Below are positions 1 to 10,754 of a stretch of 64,000 nt of DNA, piece after piece (position 1 is the stretch's first letter; each line of letters starts with the position of its first letter). This DNA comes from Turnera subulata (taxonomy: Eukaryota > Streptophyta > Magnoliopsida > Malpighiales > Passifloraceae). The position numbers and the translations under genes were made by a program. The DNA lies in the NCBI GenBank assembly GCA_028386065.3, contig JAKUCV010001113.1, positions 8,072 through 72,071 of the forward strand. Direction: 5' to 3'. A model generated the notes under the pieces. The model made no database searches. It was not told the DNA's origin and saw only the letters and a list, made by a program, of their open reading frames with translations.

Positions 1-1325
1 AATTGCATATGTGATATGAATTCTACATACGGGTACAAGTTGGAGAACTTGTGGACTGGACCGACCCACATAAGAACCCTACATGGAACGTTATATGTAT
101 GTCATTAGTGGTTCTTATAGATGTATTGTCCTCCGACCTGAGATCGTCAAGGTATCCAACATATGAATCATGTGCTTTGATATTATTCCTAGTCACCCGT
201 AACTGGGTGGACATAAGGGTTATCATTGGGTATATGACGAGTATGTAGTGGGTTTTGATTGATCAAGAGGGGATTCGTTCGACCCATATAACGGGTATAT
301 TATCGGATGGTTTATTGATAGAGTTGAACTATTAAATGCATGGCCATGCTCGGATTAGGTGATATGGTGATATCACGGGTATCCGTTTTATACAGTTAAC
401 TCTGGGATCAAGAAACATAGATTAAACATATACGAGATTGACATATTCCATGTCTCGTGTTTAATCTTGATAATGGGGCGAAGGGACGATGACATATTCC
501 GAGGCATAGAGAATCAGTACTGATCTTGTCGTTCGGGTAGCAATGATGTGTTGCTAGACGCTGCTCTTTGCTTATAATTGTAGAATGACATTTTACAATT
601 ATTTCCAGACGTTACAAGTGCCTACAGGGTCACACACATAGAACCGTTGATTCGAGCAGGTGGTTGAACCGTGGTTGGACCATGGTTGGACCGGGTGTGG
701 GTGGACCGTGGTTGAACCAGGACGTTTTGGGCTGGTTGGTTCACTTATTGTCAGAATAATTGAGCCACACTAAGTGCCATGTGATGTGTATTACATTGTT
801 GCTAAGTGGTGGACATTATCATAAGATTCCTAATCTTGTTGGCCACCTTGTCTTCCACTTTAGTGAGTTGGAAAGGAAAGGCATAATCTGATTATGCAAG
901 GGTTTTTCCATCAACGTTTTTGTGTCTGAAAATTAAGAGCTTGAGAGGGTCTTGGAGTCCTTCAGAGTTTCAGAACATACACATCACTCTCTTCATTCTT
1001 TGTGAAAGAAAGAAGAACATAAACACCACAAACACAAGCACCCGCTTCTTGTTGCTAGCACATCAGTTCGGGTGAGCTCGGGATTGGATTCGTGTGGCGA
1101 TTCCATGCCAGTCACGGTTCGTGTGGATACCGTAGAGGGGCAAGGCTTTTGTCTGGCTCTAGCTGATTCTGTTCTACAGTGGGGTGAAAGACCTCAACCG
1201 AACAAGGTATGTAAATTTTGTTATACGGTTTATGCATGCTTCACTTGGTTCTTGGTTAAGTTTCCTTGTTTCCGCTGCATATTGTGCTTGTTATGAGTGT
1301 CATAATAGCTCTAGGGAAACTTACA
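1..1325 (+). mobile_element. Ty1/copia LTR of the C4 family, 5' part outside window
   Basis: Read on the plus strand, this matches the reverse complement of the right LTR of the copia element at 36672-45065. Position 1 corresponds to about 44862 there, so roughly the first 200 bases of the LTR lie outside the window. It ends CTTACA at 1325, like the C4 LTR. What follows is terminal LTR sequence of the gypsy array, not a primer-binding site, so this is a 3' LTR or a solo LTR. The last ~100 bases are the most diverged from C4. The 5-bp target duplication on this side would be TTTGC (1326-1330); its partner is outside the window. A cluster of TGGTTGGACC-type short repeats sits at 660-720. Confidence 0.85.
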
Positions 1326-1337
1326 TTTGCATCATTC

Positions 1338-2443
1338 CCTCCCTCCTCAAAGCGATTCGTCCTCGAATTGATGCCTATGAAATCATTAGGAGGAATTTCA
1401 GTAATATCGAATGTAGCATGATCATGATACACACCTTCCGAATCAAATGTTATTCGTGGAGGATCAAGCATGACACGCATAGATTCTCCGCCCGGATAAA
1501 GGATCAAGCAAGTAGGATTAGTTTGTTCCTTCCTAAACAAAAAGTCAAAAGTATGTTTAACAAGTTATTGATATGGATAATAATCACTGAAACACGCATT
1601 TAAATTACTCATCACATTGCCCAATTTAGGCATTGCAATAATAGAAAAGGAACTTAAAACCTGATGCTCCCTTCTGATTGTAACCGGCGCCCCATGTTTA
1701 GTGCCATCTTCCATTATGGCTGTCAATCCTTTAGGACAAGCCTCCTTAGAAACCTGCAAAAGAAACACATCACAACCAGAAAGACAAGGGTTGATGTTAG
1801 CTTTAAACCAAGTTTCTTTGTACAAAAGTACAAACAAGCTCTTCTTTTCCCCATAAAGAACCCTCTCATCTCTTTTGTTTCCAACAAAAATTTGTTTCTT
1901 TTTATTCTCTTTTCTTCTCTCAATGATGTAGACAAGCACCAACTTCTTTTCACTCTCTTTTTCTTTCTCACTCTCAACTTCTTCTTTCATTTCTTTATTC
2001 CCAAATTTTTCCTTTGAGCTCTCCTCTCCTTTTGCAAGGCACTCAACCTTCCTCTCCAGCTCTCCTTCTGCGAAGCCCTCGGCTTTCCTCTCTTGCTCAC
2101 TAGCAAACAGTTTTTCTAACTTCTTCATAAGGTTAGCATTAAGCTTTTCGTTGTCCTCGTCAAAGCTATCAACTTTTGCATCTAGGTTCTCCTTTCTTGT
2201 ATATTCTCCTTCTTCCTTGGCTCGGTTGGAATCTTGTGCATTCCCACCATCTCTAGGCACACCAACTCTATTAGAAAGCTTTTGGAGATCCCTCTCTTGC
2301 CTATCAAGGCTTACATTCCAATCTCTTCCTCGCCTCTCAAGTCTTGTGTTCGTCTCCCTGAATTGAAGTTGCATCTGCTCAAATGACTGCCTAATCAAAG
2401 CAGCAAGATCGGCCTCGTCACCCTCATTGCACGAATTTGACAT
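1338..2443 (-). pseudogene. Defective gag-pol remnant, unit 1 (chromovirus, Reina/Galadriel-like)
   Basis: Begins with ATG at 2443. A 292-codon frame reads to 1565 and the C-terminal tail continues in a second frame to about 1338. The N-terminal ~80 residues (FEQMQLQFRE, NTRLERRGRDW) resemble the coiled-coil start of chromoviral Gag, followed by a long Lys/Glu-rich charged stretch. Then comes a short segment (FVLLYKETWFKANINPCL) like the linker before reverse transcriptase in Reina/Galadriel-type Pol. The end (NSRTNRFEEGGNDA) resembles the C-terminus of chromoviral polyproteins. Zinc knuckle, protease, reverse transcriptase, RNase H and integrase are all absent. Lineage is inferred from remembered family motifs. 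Confidence 0.7.
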
Positions 2444-3339
2444 GGTGCTTTAACCTGCAAAAACTTGTTAGTAATAAACAGATCCTCTCGTGTTCGCACT
2501 CGTGTTTGTTCACTCTTGGCAATTGATGTAACACTCAGCCTTTTACCTCTCCTGATTCAACTTCAGTTTATTAGTCGGGATCTAATTGAACAAATCAAAC
2601 AAAACAAATCAGTGAAGTAATTCTAAAGAATGCAAAGAAACCCTAATAGAAAAGAAAGATAGGTTAACAGTTCTAGAAGCAAATTAGACTCCAAGAAGAA
2701 AAGAAATAACACACACAGAACAAGAATTGTATGTGTTTGATTTTTAGCAAAGTTGAGAAATTTTGAAACAATAATCACACAACACAAGAAAAGCACAACT
2801 CGGCAAAACAAGAAAGAAAAGTGACAGAAATTTTCCAACTTCCAAACAACAATTCCAACACTTCCAATCAACCCAAATCAGCCAATTCAACAATCAATTG
2901 AACAACTCAATTCGGCCCAAATCAGTTCTGCAACCATTTTTCCCAAAATTGCAATTCCAATTAGCAAGATCAACAATTTCAAAAACCCTAATTTCCATCC
3001 AAGTCGAATTGCTTTTTTTTTTTATAACTGATGTCGACAGCAACAAAACACAAAACCAACTTCTTTTTTTTTTTTTACAATAATGTCGACAACAAGAAAG
3101 TTAAATTCGACTCTTTTTTTGTGAACAGTAACGATTAGGGTTTACTATTCCGATGAACAGTAATTCGAATTTTTTTTAAAATAAAGTGAACAGTAACGTC
3201 GACTAGGGTTTAAGAAGAACCCGAACTGAAAAACTGACAGAAACAACAAGATAGGCCACGAATTGAATGAAAACACAATTGACAGAAACAAAAACGAAAA
3301 GAGATATGATTGATTGAAACCTACTCCGCTACCAAAAGA
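2444..3339 (-). other. Untranslated leader of unit 1, with primer-binding-site-like sequence
   Basis: Sequence between the LTR end (3340) and the gag ATG (2443). The minus strand carries TTGGTAGCGGAGTAGG at about 3320-3336, four bases from the LTR end, in the position of a primer-binding site. The rest is AT-rich with T-runs at 3010-3024 and 3063-3076. No ORF is supported. Confidence 0.65.
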
Positions 3340-4327
3340 TGATACGGGCAGGAGACCCTGGAATCAGCACCAGATTTCCTACTGAATCAGATTGTGGTCC
3401 CGACCTCAATCGCAATCAAACTCAGCAATTCGCCTCCCCTTATTCCTCCCAAATCAGCATGAAAAGAATAAGAACAATTGAATCACCAAAAGAGGATGTC
3501 GTCACCTGATCCTAATCAGCAAGAAATCAAAAAACAACACCCAAAGGAATCAGAATTCAAGCCATAGATAAGTTATTCTGATAAGTAAAATCTAATCCCT
3601 AAAATAAACCATGTGAATCAGCACACAAGGTCACCAAGAGAATCTGCACTCAAGGTTAAAAGAAACTCTCAAAGAGTAACCGTTTTTTTATTAAAATTTG
3701 TCATCCCCTATTTCTGAAAGTAAAGAAAGTATTTATACTAACCTAGGTCGTCACCTAATAGGGCCAAGTCAGCCAAACCCTATTCCTAACTCTAAAGTGA
3801 CCGAAATCCTAACCCTAATTGGACTAGGTTTTTAATTGAGCCCACATAACTTGGACACTAATCAAAACCTTACAATAAAAACCAATTAACTGAACTAAAG
3901 CCCACAAATAATAACCCAAATATAGTCCAAGACGAAATTACAAACCCAACAAATAATAAAACCCAACTAAAAACACTTTAGCCCAAATAATAGAAATAAA
4001 CCAAATTTACGGACAGAATCTGTCCGTCAATTTCAAGCGCATTTTAATAAAGGCAAACGGACGATTCAGCTTCTTGGTTCAACCTCAAAGTTGTAGATCA
4101 TTGTCTTATCTTTCCAGAGTGTCCAAGATCGCTGCAATCTGAGTTGTAGAGCTCGAGATATCAATTTATTTCCGACACTGCACGGTCTAGGAATTTCTAC
4201 ATGCGTTCTTCGCGTCCTTCGCTTTGATGTCCAACTCTTCCTGAAATTCTTGTGAGATCGATGCTCCTCTTTGATGCCTCTGAAAATAAGGTTTCCACAT
4301 CCAAGCTTGTCTAGGTAATTTGCGTCA
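3340..4327 (-). repeat. 988-bp LTR shared by the two tandem units
   Basis: In element orientation it starts TGACGCAAATTACC at 4327 and ends CCCGTATCA at 3340. A TATA box (TATAAATAC on the minus strand, near 3728-3738) is placed for a promoter about 590 bases into the LTR. A short inverted repeat (GGACAGAATCTGTCC) lies near 4012-4026. It matches the LTR at 6343-7330 with the same length and scattered substitutions. Confidence 0.85.
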
Positions 4328-4330
4328 TTC

Positions 4331-5432
4331 CCTCCCTCCTCAAAGCGATTCGTCCTCGAATCGATGCCTACGAAATCAGTAAGGGGAATTTCAGTAATAT
4401 CGATTGTAGCATGATCATGAGACTCACCTTCCGAATCAAATGTTATGCGTGGAGGATCAAGCATGACACGCATAGATTCTCCTCCCGGATCAAGGATCAA
4501 GCAAGTAGGATTAGTTTGTTCCTTCATAAACAAAAACTTAAAAGTATGTTGAACAAGTAATTGATATGGATAATAATCAATGAAACAAGCATTTAAATTA
4601 CTCATCACATTGTCCCATTTAGGCATTGCAATCATAGAAAAGGAACTTAAAACCTGATGCTCCCTTTGATTGTAGTCGGCGCCCCATGTTTAGAGCCATC
4701 TTCCATTAGGGCCGGCAATCCTTTAGGACAAGCCTCCTTAGAAACCTTCAAAAGAAACACATCACAACTAGAAAGACAAGGATTAATGTTAGCTTTAAAC
4801 CAAGCTTCTTTGTACAAAAGTACAAACAAGCTCTTCTTTTCCTCATAAAGAACACTCTCATCTCACTTTTTTCCAACAAAATTTTTTTTCTTTTTATTTT
4901 CTTTTCTTCTCTCAATGGTGTTGACAGACACCAACTTCTTTTCACTCTCTTTTTCTTTCTCACTCTCAATTTCTTCTTTCTTTTCTTTATCCCCAAATTT
5001 TTCCTTTGAGCTCTCCTCTCCTTTTGCAAGGCTCTCAACCTTCCTCTCCAGCTCTCCGTCTGCGAAGCCCTCAGCTTTCCTCTCTTGCTCACTAGCAAAT
5101 AGTTTTTCTAACTTCTTCATAAGGTTAGCATTAAGCTTTTCGTTGTCCTTGTCAAATCTATCAACTTTTGCATCTAGGTTCTCCTTTCTTGTATATTCTC
5201 CTTCTTCATTGGCTTGGTTGGAATCTTGTGCATTCCCACCATCTCTAGGCACACCAACTCTATTAGAAAGCTTTTGGAGAGCCCTCTCTTGCCTTTCAAG
5301 GCTTGCATTCCAATCTCTTCCTTGCCTCTCAAGTCTTGTGTTCATCTCCCTGAATTGAAGTTGCATCTGCTCAAATGACTGCCTAATCAAAGCAGCAAGA
5401 TCGGCCTGGTCCTCATTGCCCGAATTTGACAT
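4331..5432 (-). pseudogene. Defective gag-pol remnant, unit 2
   Basis: Same organisation as the remnant in unit 1. The Gag N-terminus starts at 5432 (MSNSGNEDQADLAALIRQSF), followed by a Lys/Glu-rich stretch. This frame ends at 4863 after a frameshift near a poly-T tract (4868-4895), and other frames continue the Pol linker (4829-4647) and the C-terminal tail (4635 to about 4331, with DSRTNRFEEGGNDAN). No catalytic domain is present. The junctions between the Gag part, the Pol linker and the tail are the same in both units, so the deletions were inherited from a common defective parent. Confidence 0.7.
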
Positions 5433-6342
5433 GGTGCTTTAACCTGCAAAAACTTGTTAGTAATAAACAAATCCTCTCGTGTTTGCACTCGTATTTGTTC
5501 ACTCTTGGCAATTGATGTAACACTCAGCCTTTTACCTCTCCTGATTCAACTTCAGTTTATTAGTCGGGATCTAATTAAACAAATCAAACAAACCAAATCA
5601 GTGAAGTAATTCTAAAGAACGCAAAGAAACCCTTTTAGAAAAGATAGATAGGTTAACAATTCTGGAAACAAATCAGACTCCAAGAAGAAAAGAAATAACA
5701 CACACAGAATAGGAACTGTATGTGTTTGATTTTTAGCAAAGTTGAGCAATTCTGAAACAATAATCACTCAACACAAGAAAAGCACAATTCGGCAAAACAA
5801 GAAAGAAAAGTGACAAAAACTTTCCAACTTCCAAACAACAATTCCAACACTTCCAATCAACCCAAATCAGCCAATTCAACAATCAATTAACCAACTCAAT
5901 TAGGCCCAAATCAGTTCTGCAACCACAATTCCCAAAATTGCAATTCCAATTAGCAAGAACAACAATTTCAAAAACCCAAATTTCAAAAACACTAATTTCC
6001 AACCAAGTCGAATTGCTTTTTTTTTTATATATAACTGATGTCGACAGCAACAAAACACAAAACCAACTTTTTTTTTTTATAATAATTTCGACAACAAGAT
6101 ATTTAAATTCGGTTTTGTTTTTCCTGAACAGTAACGTTTAGGGTTTACTGTTCCGATGAACAGTAACTTGACATTTTTTTAAAATAAAGTAAAAAATAAT
6201 GTCGACTAGGGTTTAAGAAGAACCCGAACAGAAAAACTAACAGAAACAACAAGATAGGCCACGAATTGAATGAAAATACAATTGACAGAAACAAAAACGA
6301 AAAGAGATATGATTGATTGAAACCTGCTCCACTTCCAAAAAA
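5433..6342 (-). other. Untranslated leader of unit 2
   Basis: Counterpart of 2444-3339. The primer-site position (about 6325-6340) is degraded (CCTGCTCCACTTCCAAAA on the plus strand), so this copy has lost the good match to TTGGTAGCGGAGCAGG. No ORF is supported. Confidence 0.6.
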
Positions 6343-7330
6343 TGGTACGGCAGGAGACCTTGGAATCAACACCAGAATTCTTACTGAATCAGATTGTGGT
6401 CCCGACCTCAATCCCAATCAAACTCAGGAATTCGCCTCCCTTTATTCCTCCCAAATTAGCATAAAAAGAATAAGAACAATTGAATCACCAAAAGAGGATG
6501 TCGTCACCTGATCCTAATCAGCAAGAAATCAGAAAACAACACCCAAAGGAATCAAAATTCACGCCACAGATAAGTTAATCTGATAAGTAAAATCTAATCC
6601 CTAAAATAAACCATGTGAATCAGCACACAAGGTCACCAAGAGAATCTGCACCCAAGGTAAAAAGAATCTCTCAAAGAGTAACCGTCTTTTTTTATTAAAA
6701 CTCGTCATCCCCTATTTCTGAAAGTAAAGAAAGTATTTATACTAACCTAGGTCGTCACCTAATAGGGCCAAGTCAGCCAAACCCTATTCCTAACCCTAAA
6801 ATGACCGAAATCCTAACCCTAATTGGACTAGGTTTTAATTGAGCCCACATAACTTGGACACTAATTAAAACCTTACAGTAAAAACCAATTAACTGAACTA
6901 AAGCCCACAAATAATAACCCAAATATAGTCCAAGAAGAAATTACAAACCCAACAAATAATAAAACCCAACTAAAAACACTTTAGCCCATGTAATAAAACT
7001 AAACCAAATTTCCAGACAGAATCTGTCCGTCAACTTCAAGCGCATTTTAGTAAAGGAAAACGGACAATTCAGCTTCTGGCCTCAACATCAAAGTTGTAGA
7101 TCTTCATCTTATCTTTCCCGAGAGTCCAATATCGCAGCAATCCGAGTTGTGGACCTCGAGACATGAATTTATTCCCGACACTGCACGGTCCAGGAATTTC
7201 TGCAAGCGTTCTTCGCGTCCTTCGCTTTGATGTCCAACTCTTCCTGAAATTCTTGTGAGATCGATGCTCCTCTTTGATGCCTCTGAAAATAAGCTTGCCA
7301 TATCCAAGCTTGTCTAGGTAATTTGCATCA
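6343..7330 (-). repeat. 988-bp LTR at the right end of the tandem array
   Basis: In element orientation it starts TGATGCAAATTACC at 7330 and ends GCCGTACCA at 6343. It is the same length as the LTR at 3340-4327 and has a TATA box in the equivalent place (about 6731-6742). It is the 5' LTR of unit 2 and the right edge of the array. The 5 bases outside it are GTATG. Confidence 0.85.
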
Positions 7331-7423
7331 GTATGCAATGATTGCATCAGTGTAAGCAACTGTATATGACCCCAAACTGTTTGTATACCTTGTTGGAATC
7401 GCTTTATTTGATACCAGTGTTGA
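7331..7423 (-). other. Short leader fragment with tRNA-iMet-like primer site
   Basis: On the minus strand, TGGTATCA at about 7413-7421 matches the first eight bases of the classic initiator-tRNA primer-binding site, next to a TG..CA boundary at 7424. If real, it belongs to a minus-strand element whose 5' LTR is 7424-9000 and whose interior was split by the tandem array. Only 8 bases match, so this is tentative. Confidence 0.3.
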
Positions 7424-9000
7424 CTAATTTCTGTAATTAGTCACGCCTCACTACGTTTTTGGTTTGATTTTTTTGGTTAAAAAGAAATAACTGGATTTGT
7501 GTTCTTGGAGAACAGTGGAACATACAACCTGACAAATCCATCACCCATGCCCATCGCTGCACACGGTGGCGGACAGGGCTTTGAGTTGCTGCAGACGGCG
7601 ACAAGACGAGGGTTGCTGCAGACGGCGGGGACCGAGGCAGGAAGGGACTAGCACCGTAGTTCCACAGAAGGTGGATGCTACGGCGGCAGTTGTCTGTGCT
7701 CGAAACGACGACGAGACTGCTCGTCCCTGAACCGCGGCTTGTGAAGGCGGTAGTGGATCGTTGACGGGGCTTCTGGGTGGAGACTGACGGGCGTTTCGAG
7801 GAGCGCGACCGGGAGAGGTAGGCGGCGTTCATCGTCCTCTCGTCGTTCTGTGCTGCTGCACCTTTGTCGGTCGTCGACATCGACTGAAGCGGGCGGCGCG
7901 GGCTGTGGGCGCGACTCGTTCGCATGTCCGGCGGCACCCGTGGCTCCTGCGGTGGTGTGTGTCGCCGCTGCGGTAGCGTCCGTCGGCTGCCTCGTCCACT
8001 GTCGGCGGCGGTTTACTCCGGTGGGAACGTTTTTTTTTTATTCTGACGGCTTTGGTGGCTGGTCACTGTGGGGGAGAAAGAGATGAAACCCTAGGGTTCA
8101 TCCCACGCCTCCCACGTGTCAGCAATTATTAAAAAAAAAATTTTAAAAAAGGGAAGGAAATCAGCCGGGCCGGACTTGGGCCACTAAGCCATATGGGTTT
8201 GTGCATGTATTTGGGCTACTGGGTAGTGTAATTCTTTGGGCTTTATTGGCCTGGGTTGGACAAATTTAATGTATACAAGACCTATTATGGACCATTAATT
8301 TAAGACATATGGTCTTACTAATTTTATTTTTGTATGGCCTATATCAAACATATGGTTTAATTGAAATTAATTTGGGCATACGGTCTAAATTAATTTCTCT
8401 TTTATATGGCCTATAAAAACAAAAATAACTTATTTTAGACAGACGGTCTAAAATTATTTTCTTTCCATCAACATATGGTTGAATAAAATAATTTAGACTT
8501 ATTTTAGACATATGGTCTAAATTATTATTTTTATTGGGTTTGAAACCTAGTAAAAATGACTAAAGTCTAATTTTTTTTTTTGGGAAGAAATGGTCCTTTT
8601 AGACATATAGTCTAAATCAAATTTCTTCTATCGACATAAGGTCAAAGAAAATATAATAATTATAGACTCCTCTTAGACATATGGTCTAAAAATAATTTTA
8701 TTTTAGCTTTATGACCTGAATAAAATTAAATTGTCTATCTTAGACATACGGTCTAAGTAAGTTCTATTTTATGGGCTTATAGTCTAAATAAAATAAAATA
8801 GTTGAGACACGAGTCTAATATTATTATTATTTTATTAGAAGAGATGCTCAATATAAAGATAAAATTTTTAGACACACGGTCTAAATAAATTTAATTTTTA
8901 TAACTCATGACGTTATTAAAATTTGTCCGTGTGAGACATATGGTCTAAAGATTCAGTTAAAGATTCAGTATTTTACTGGTTCCCATTTTACTGGTTCCCA
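7424..9000 (-). repeat. Possible LTR of an unidentified minus-strand element, GC-rich then AT-rich
   Basis: Bases 7500-8080 are GC-rich. The minus strand has a 166-codon frame (7937-7437) and the plus strand a 78-codon frame (7850-8086); I recognise neither, and both look like chance frames in GC-rich DNA. CCCTAGGGTTTCATCTCTTTC-like pyrimidine-rich sequence (minus strand, 8065-8100) resembles a transcription start region. Bases 8100-8950 are AT-rich and hold the inverted-repeat array listed separately. The left boundary (TG at 7424) adjoins a primer-like site. The right boundary is a guess: CA at 8985 or 9000. No matching second LTR is visible. Confidence 0.3.
8302..8950. repeat. Array of short inverted repeats, core TTAGACATATGGTCTAA
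   Basis: About 11-14 copies of an imperfect palindrome with arms TTTAGAC and GTCTAAA around a 5-base centre (usually ATATG or ATACG) are scattered at 30-70 bp intervals. Examples are 8302-8316, 8433-8453, 8502-8521, 8598-8616, 8673-8689, 8740-8756, 8868-8884 and 8933-8949. Weaker relatives (AACATATGGTTG, AAACATATGGTTT) occur between them. The spacer DNA is AT-rich and not itself clearly repeated. Confidence 0.8.
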
Positions 9001-9068
9001 TTTTTTTCTTGAAAGATTCAGTTAAAGATACATAAATTTTGTATTTATGTTTCTTCACCAGTAAAATA
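8947..9068. repeat. Local direct and inverted repeats
   Basis: A perfect 15-bp tandem duplication (TTTTACTGGTTCCCA at 8971-8985 and 8986-9000) is flanked by two copies of AAAGATTCAGTTAAAGA (about 8947 and 9012). TATTTTACTGGT (8969-8980) is the reverse complement of ACCAGTAAAATA (9057-9068). This could mark an element boundary or a slippage hotspot. Confidence 0.6.
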
Positions 9069-9554
9069 CAATCCAAATATTTCTAGACCATTTTATTTGT
9101 GAATTTGACACGAGAAATATTTACCCAACTGTTCAAGTATGAGTAATACACGATTACCTGCTTTAATGTTAATTGGTTTAACATTATGAATTAGTTGCTA
9201 ATTAGTTTAGCATCTCATGTTAATTAGTTTAACACTGTTGGGTTGTTCAACTTATAATCCATCTGGGATTATAAAATTGTGCTTGACAAATATGTTGTCT
9301 GGAGCATGAGTAATGCTTAGCTGTGTTATTGGTTAAATTAATTTTCATTATGCATTCAACTTTAGGACGATGACTGGGAACATAGTGAACTTTCGACTGC
9401 GGGTTATGCATGTGATTATTAACTTAGTCAATTGAAGCTTAGCATTATACATGTATGTATGTTGAACATTATACCTTATATGTGATCCTTGTGAATTTTA
9501 TTTGTTAAATATAATTACTGCTTCATAAGTTATTGCCGCATAGCTCAACAAAAG

Positions 9555-10749
9555 GTTGATGCTTAATGGCGATTATTATGAAATTTGGAATTTAGTATTC
9601 CAATATATGCTGGTAGAGCAAAAGTGCTCTTGTGATCATTAATGTAGTCATGAAAGTTGAAGACACATCAGTACGGTAAACCATACAATGCAAAGTATTA
9701 TTGTAACAAAAGTATTGCAATGATGACCAAATGGGTCATTCTCCAATGATGAAATTGGATAGTACGAATTGGTACTTTACTTTGCATGAGTTAGCAAACT
9801 TTGTGTTTGCGGCAGTTTTATTTTGTGTGTAACTGAATATAATTCTTAGTGAATTATAGACTCAGTAGCCACACATTATATTGTATGGAGAAGTATACCT
9901 GATCAACGTTAAGTCTCACATGGAGATTAAACGTTTTGACATGTAAGTGGCAACAATAAGGTGTTGCTTAAACACTCATATCATACAAGTTCGTCTTGTG
10001 TAACATATGAGATGTGATCTTACGTGATATATGTCTTTTCTGACATGTCTTGGTTTTAGTAACCATACATGTTTTATGACAAATTATAAAATTGATTATG
10101 GTTCAATTTTATATGGTTTTAGTCTTATTACCGAATAATGCTAGATTTGGTCATACAGACCAACAGAGAATGCCAAGGTTAGCAAATAATATTTGCTTCC
10201 TATCATTATACAAGTAGAATTGTCTGCTTGTGAGTGTTATATGGCTGATTATTGACTATCCGGTAAAGTGATTCAAGCCAACTCTTCATTGTTATTTGAC
10301 CACCTGGACACCTGCGGGTCCATTCACGTTTGGACTAAGCATAAGCATGTAATTCATTATTTTATTCATTATGCCCAATTATATTTATTTAATTTTCTTT
10401 TTTTTTTTGAGACATTAAGTTGTTTCTAAAGCTATATGAGCTTAATTGAAAATTAATTAGATATGAAGATATAAGATTTTCACGTTAATTGTGATCGTTT
10501 TGTCGATCCAATCAGTTGGGCATGTGATGAAAGGATATAGTGTATTGGTTGACTATTCCTAACAATCTATGACAAAATGTGTTGTAGAGTGACATGATGG
10601 AATGCTTCTGTAACGGTTAAGTAAACGAGGGCACAAACCTTATTGCCACATGGGTAATATTTAATTGGTTGTTGCCTATATACTTAACAATATGCCTATA
10701 TAGTCAGTTACAACTACTATGCATGTGTTGTAGACTAGAATGCTACCCA
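9555..10749 (+). pseudogene. C1 gag and early pol remnants
   Basis: A short readable segment at 9560-9660 (LNGDYYEIWNLVFQYMLVEQ) resembles the N-terminal part of copia Gag. Around 9865-9890 a piece like the protease region (ATHYIVW) can be read. Beyond that all frames are broken and the assignment rests on position. No zinc knuckle or intact catalytic motif was found. Confidence 0.4.
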
Positions 10750-10754
10750 CCAAG

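Larger units (their letters stand above)
1326..7330 (-). mobile_element. Tandem array of a non-autonomous Ty3/gypsy element: (LTR-internal) x2 plus an LTR stub
   Basis: Two ~3.0 kb units follow each other head to tail on the minus strand. From right to left they are LTR 6343-7330, internal 4328-6342, LTR 3340-4327, internal 1335-3339, and a 9-base stub of a third LTR (1326-1334) cut by the copia LTR. Both complete LTRs are 988 bp, begin TG and end CA in element orientation, and have a purine-rich tract (GGAGGGAGGGAA) just before the LTR start. A (TTGGTAGCGGAGTAGG)-like primer site follows LTR 3340-4327. The middle LTR is shared by both units. This arrangement usually arises by unequal or ectopic recombination between LTRs. 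Both internal regions have the same coding deletions, so the family was already defective before it multiplied. Confidence 0.85.

Noticed and set aside
4915..5358. 147-codon Ser/Phe/Leu-rich plus-strand frame
   Set aside because: Antisense shadow of the Lys/Glu-rich Gag-like frame at 5432-4863.
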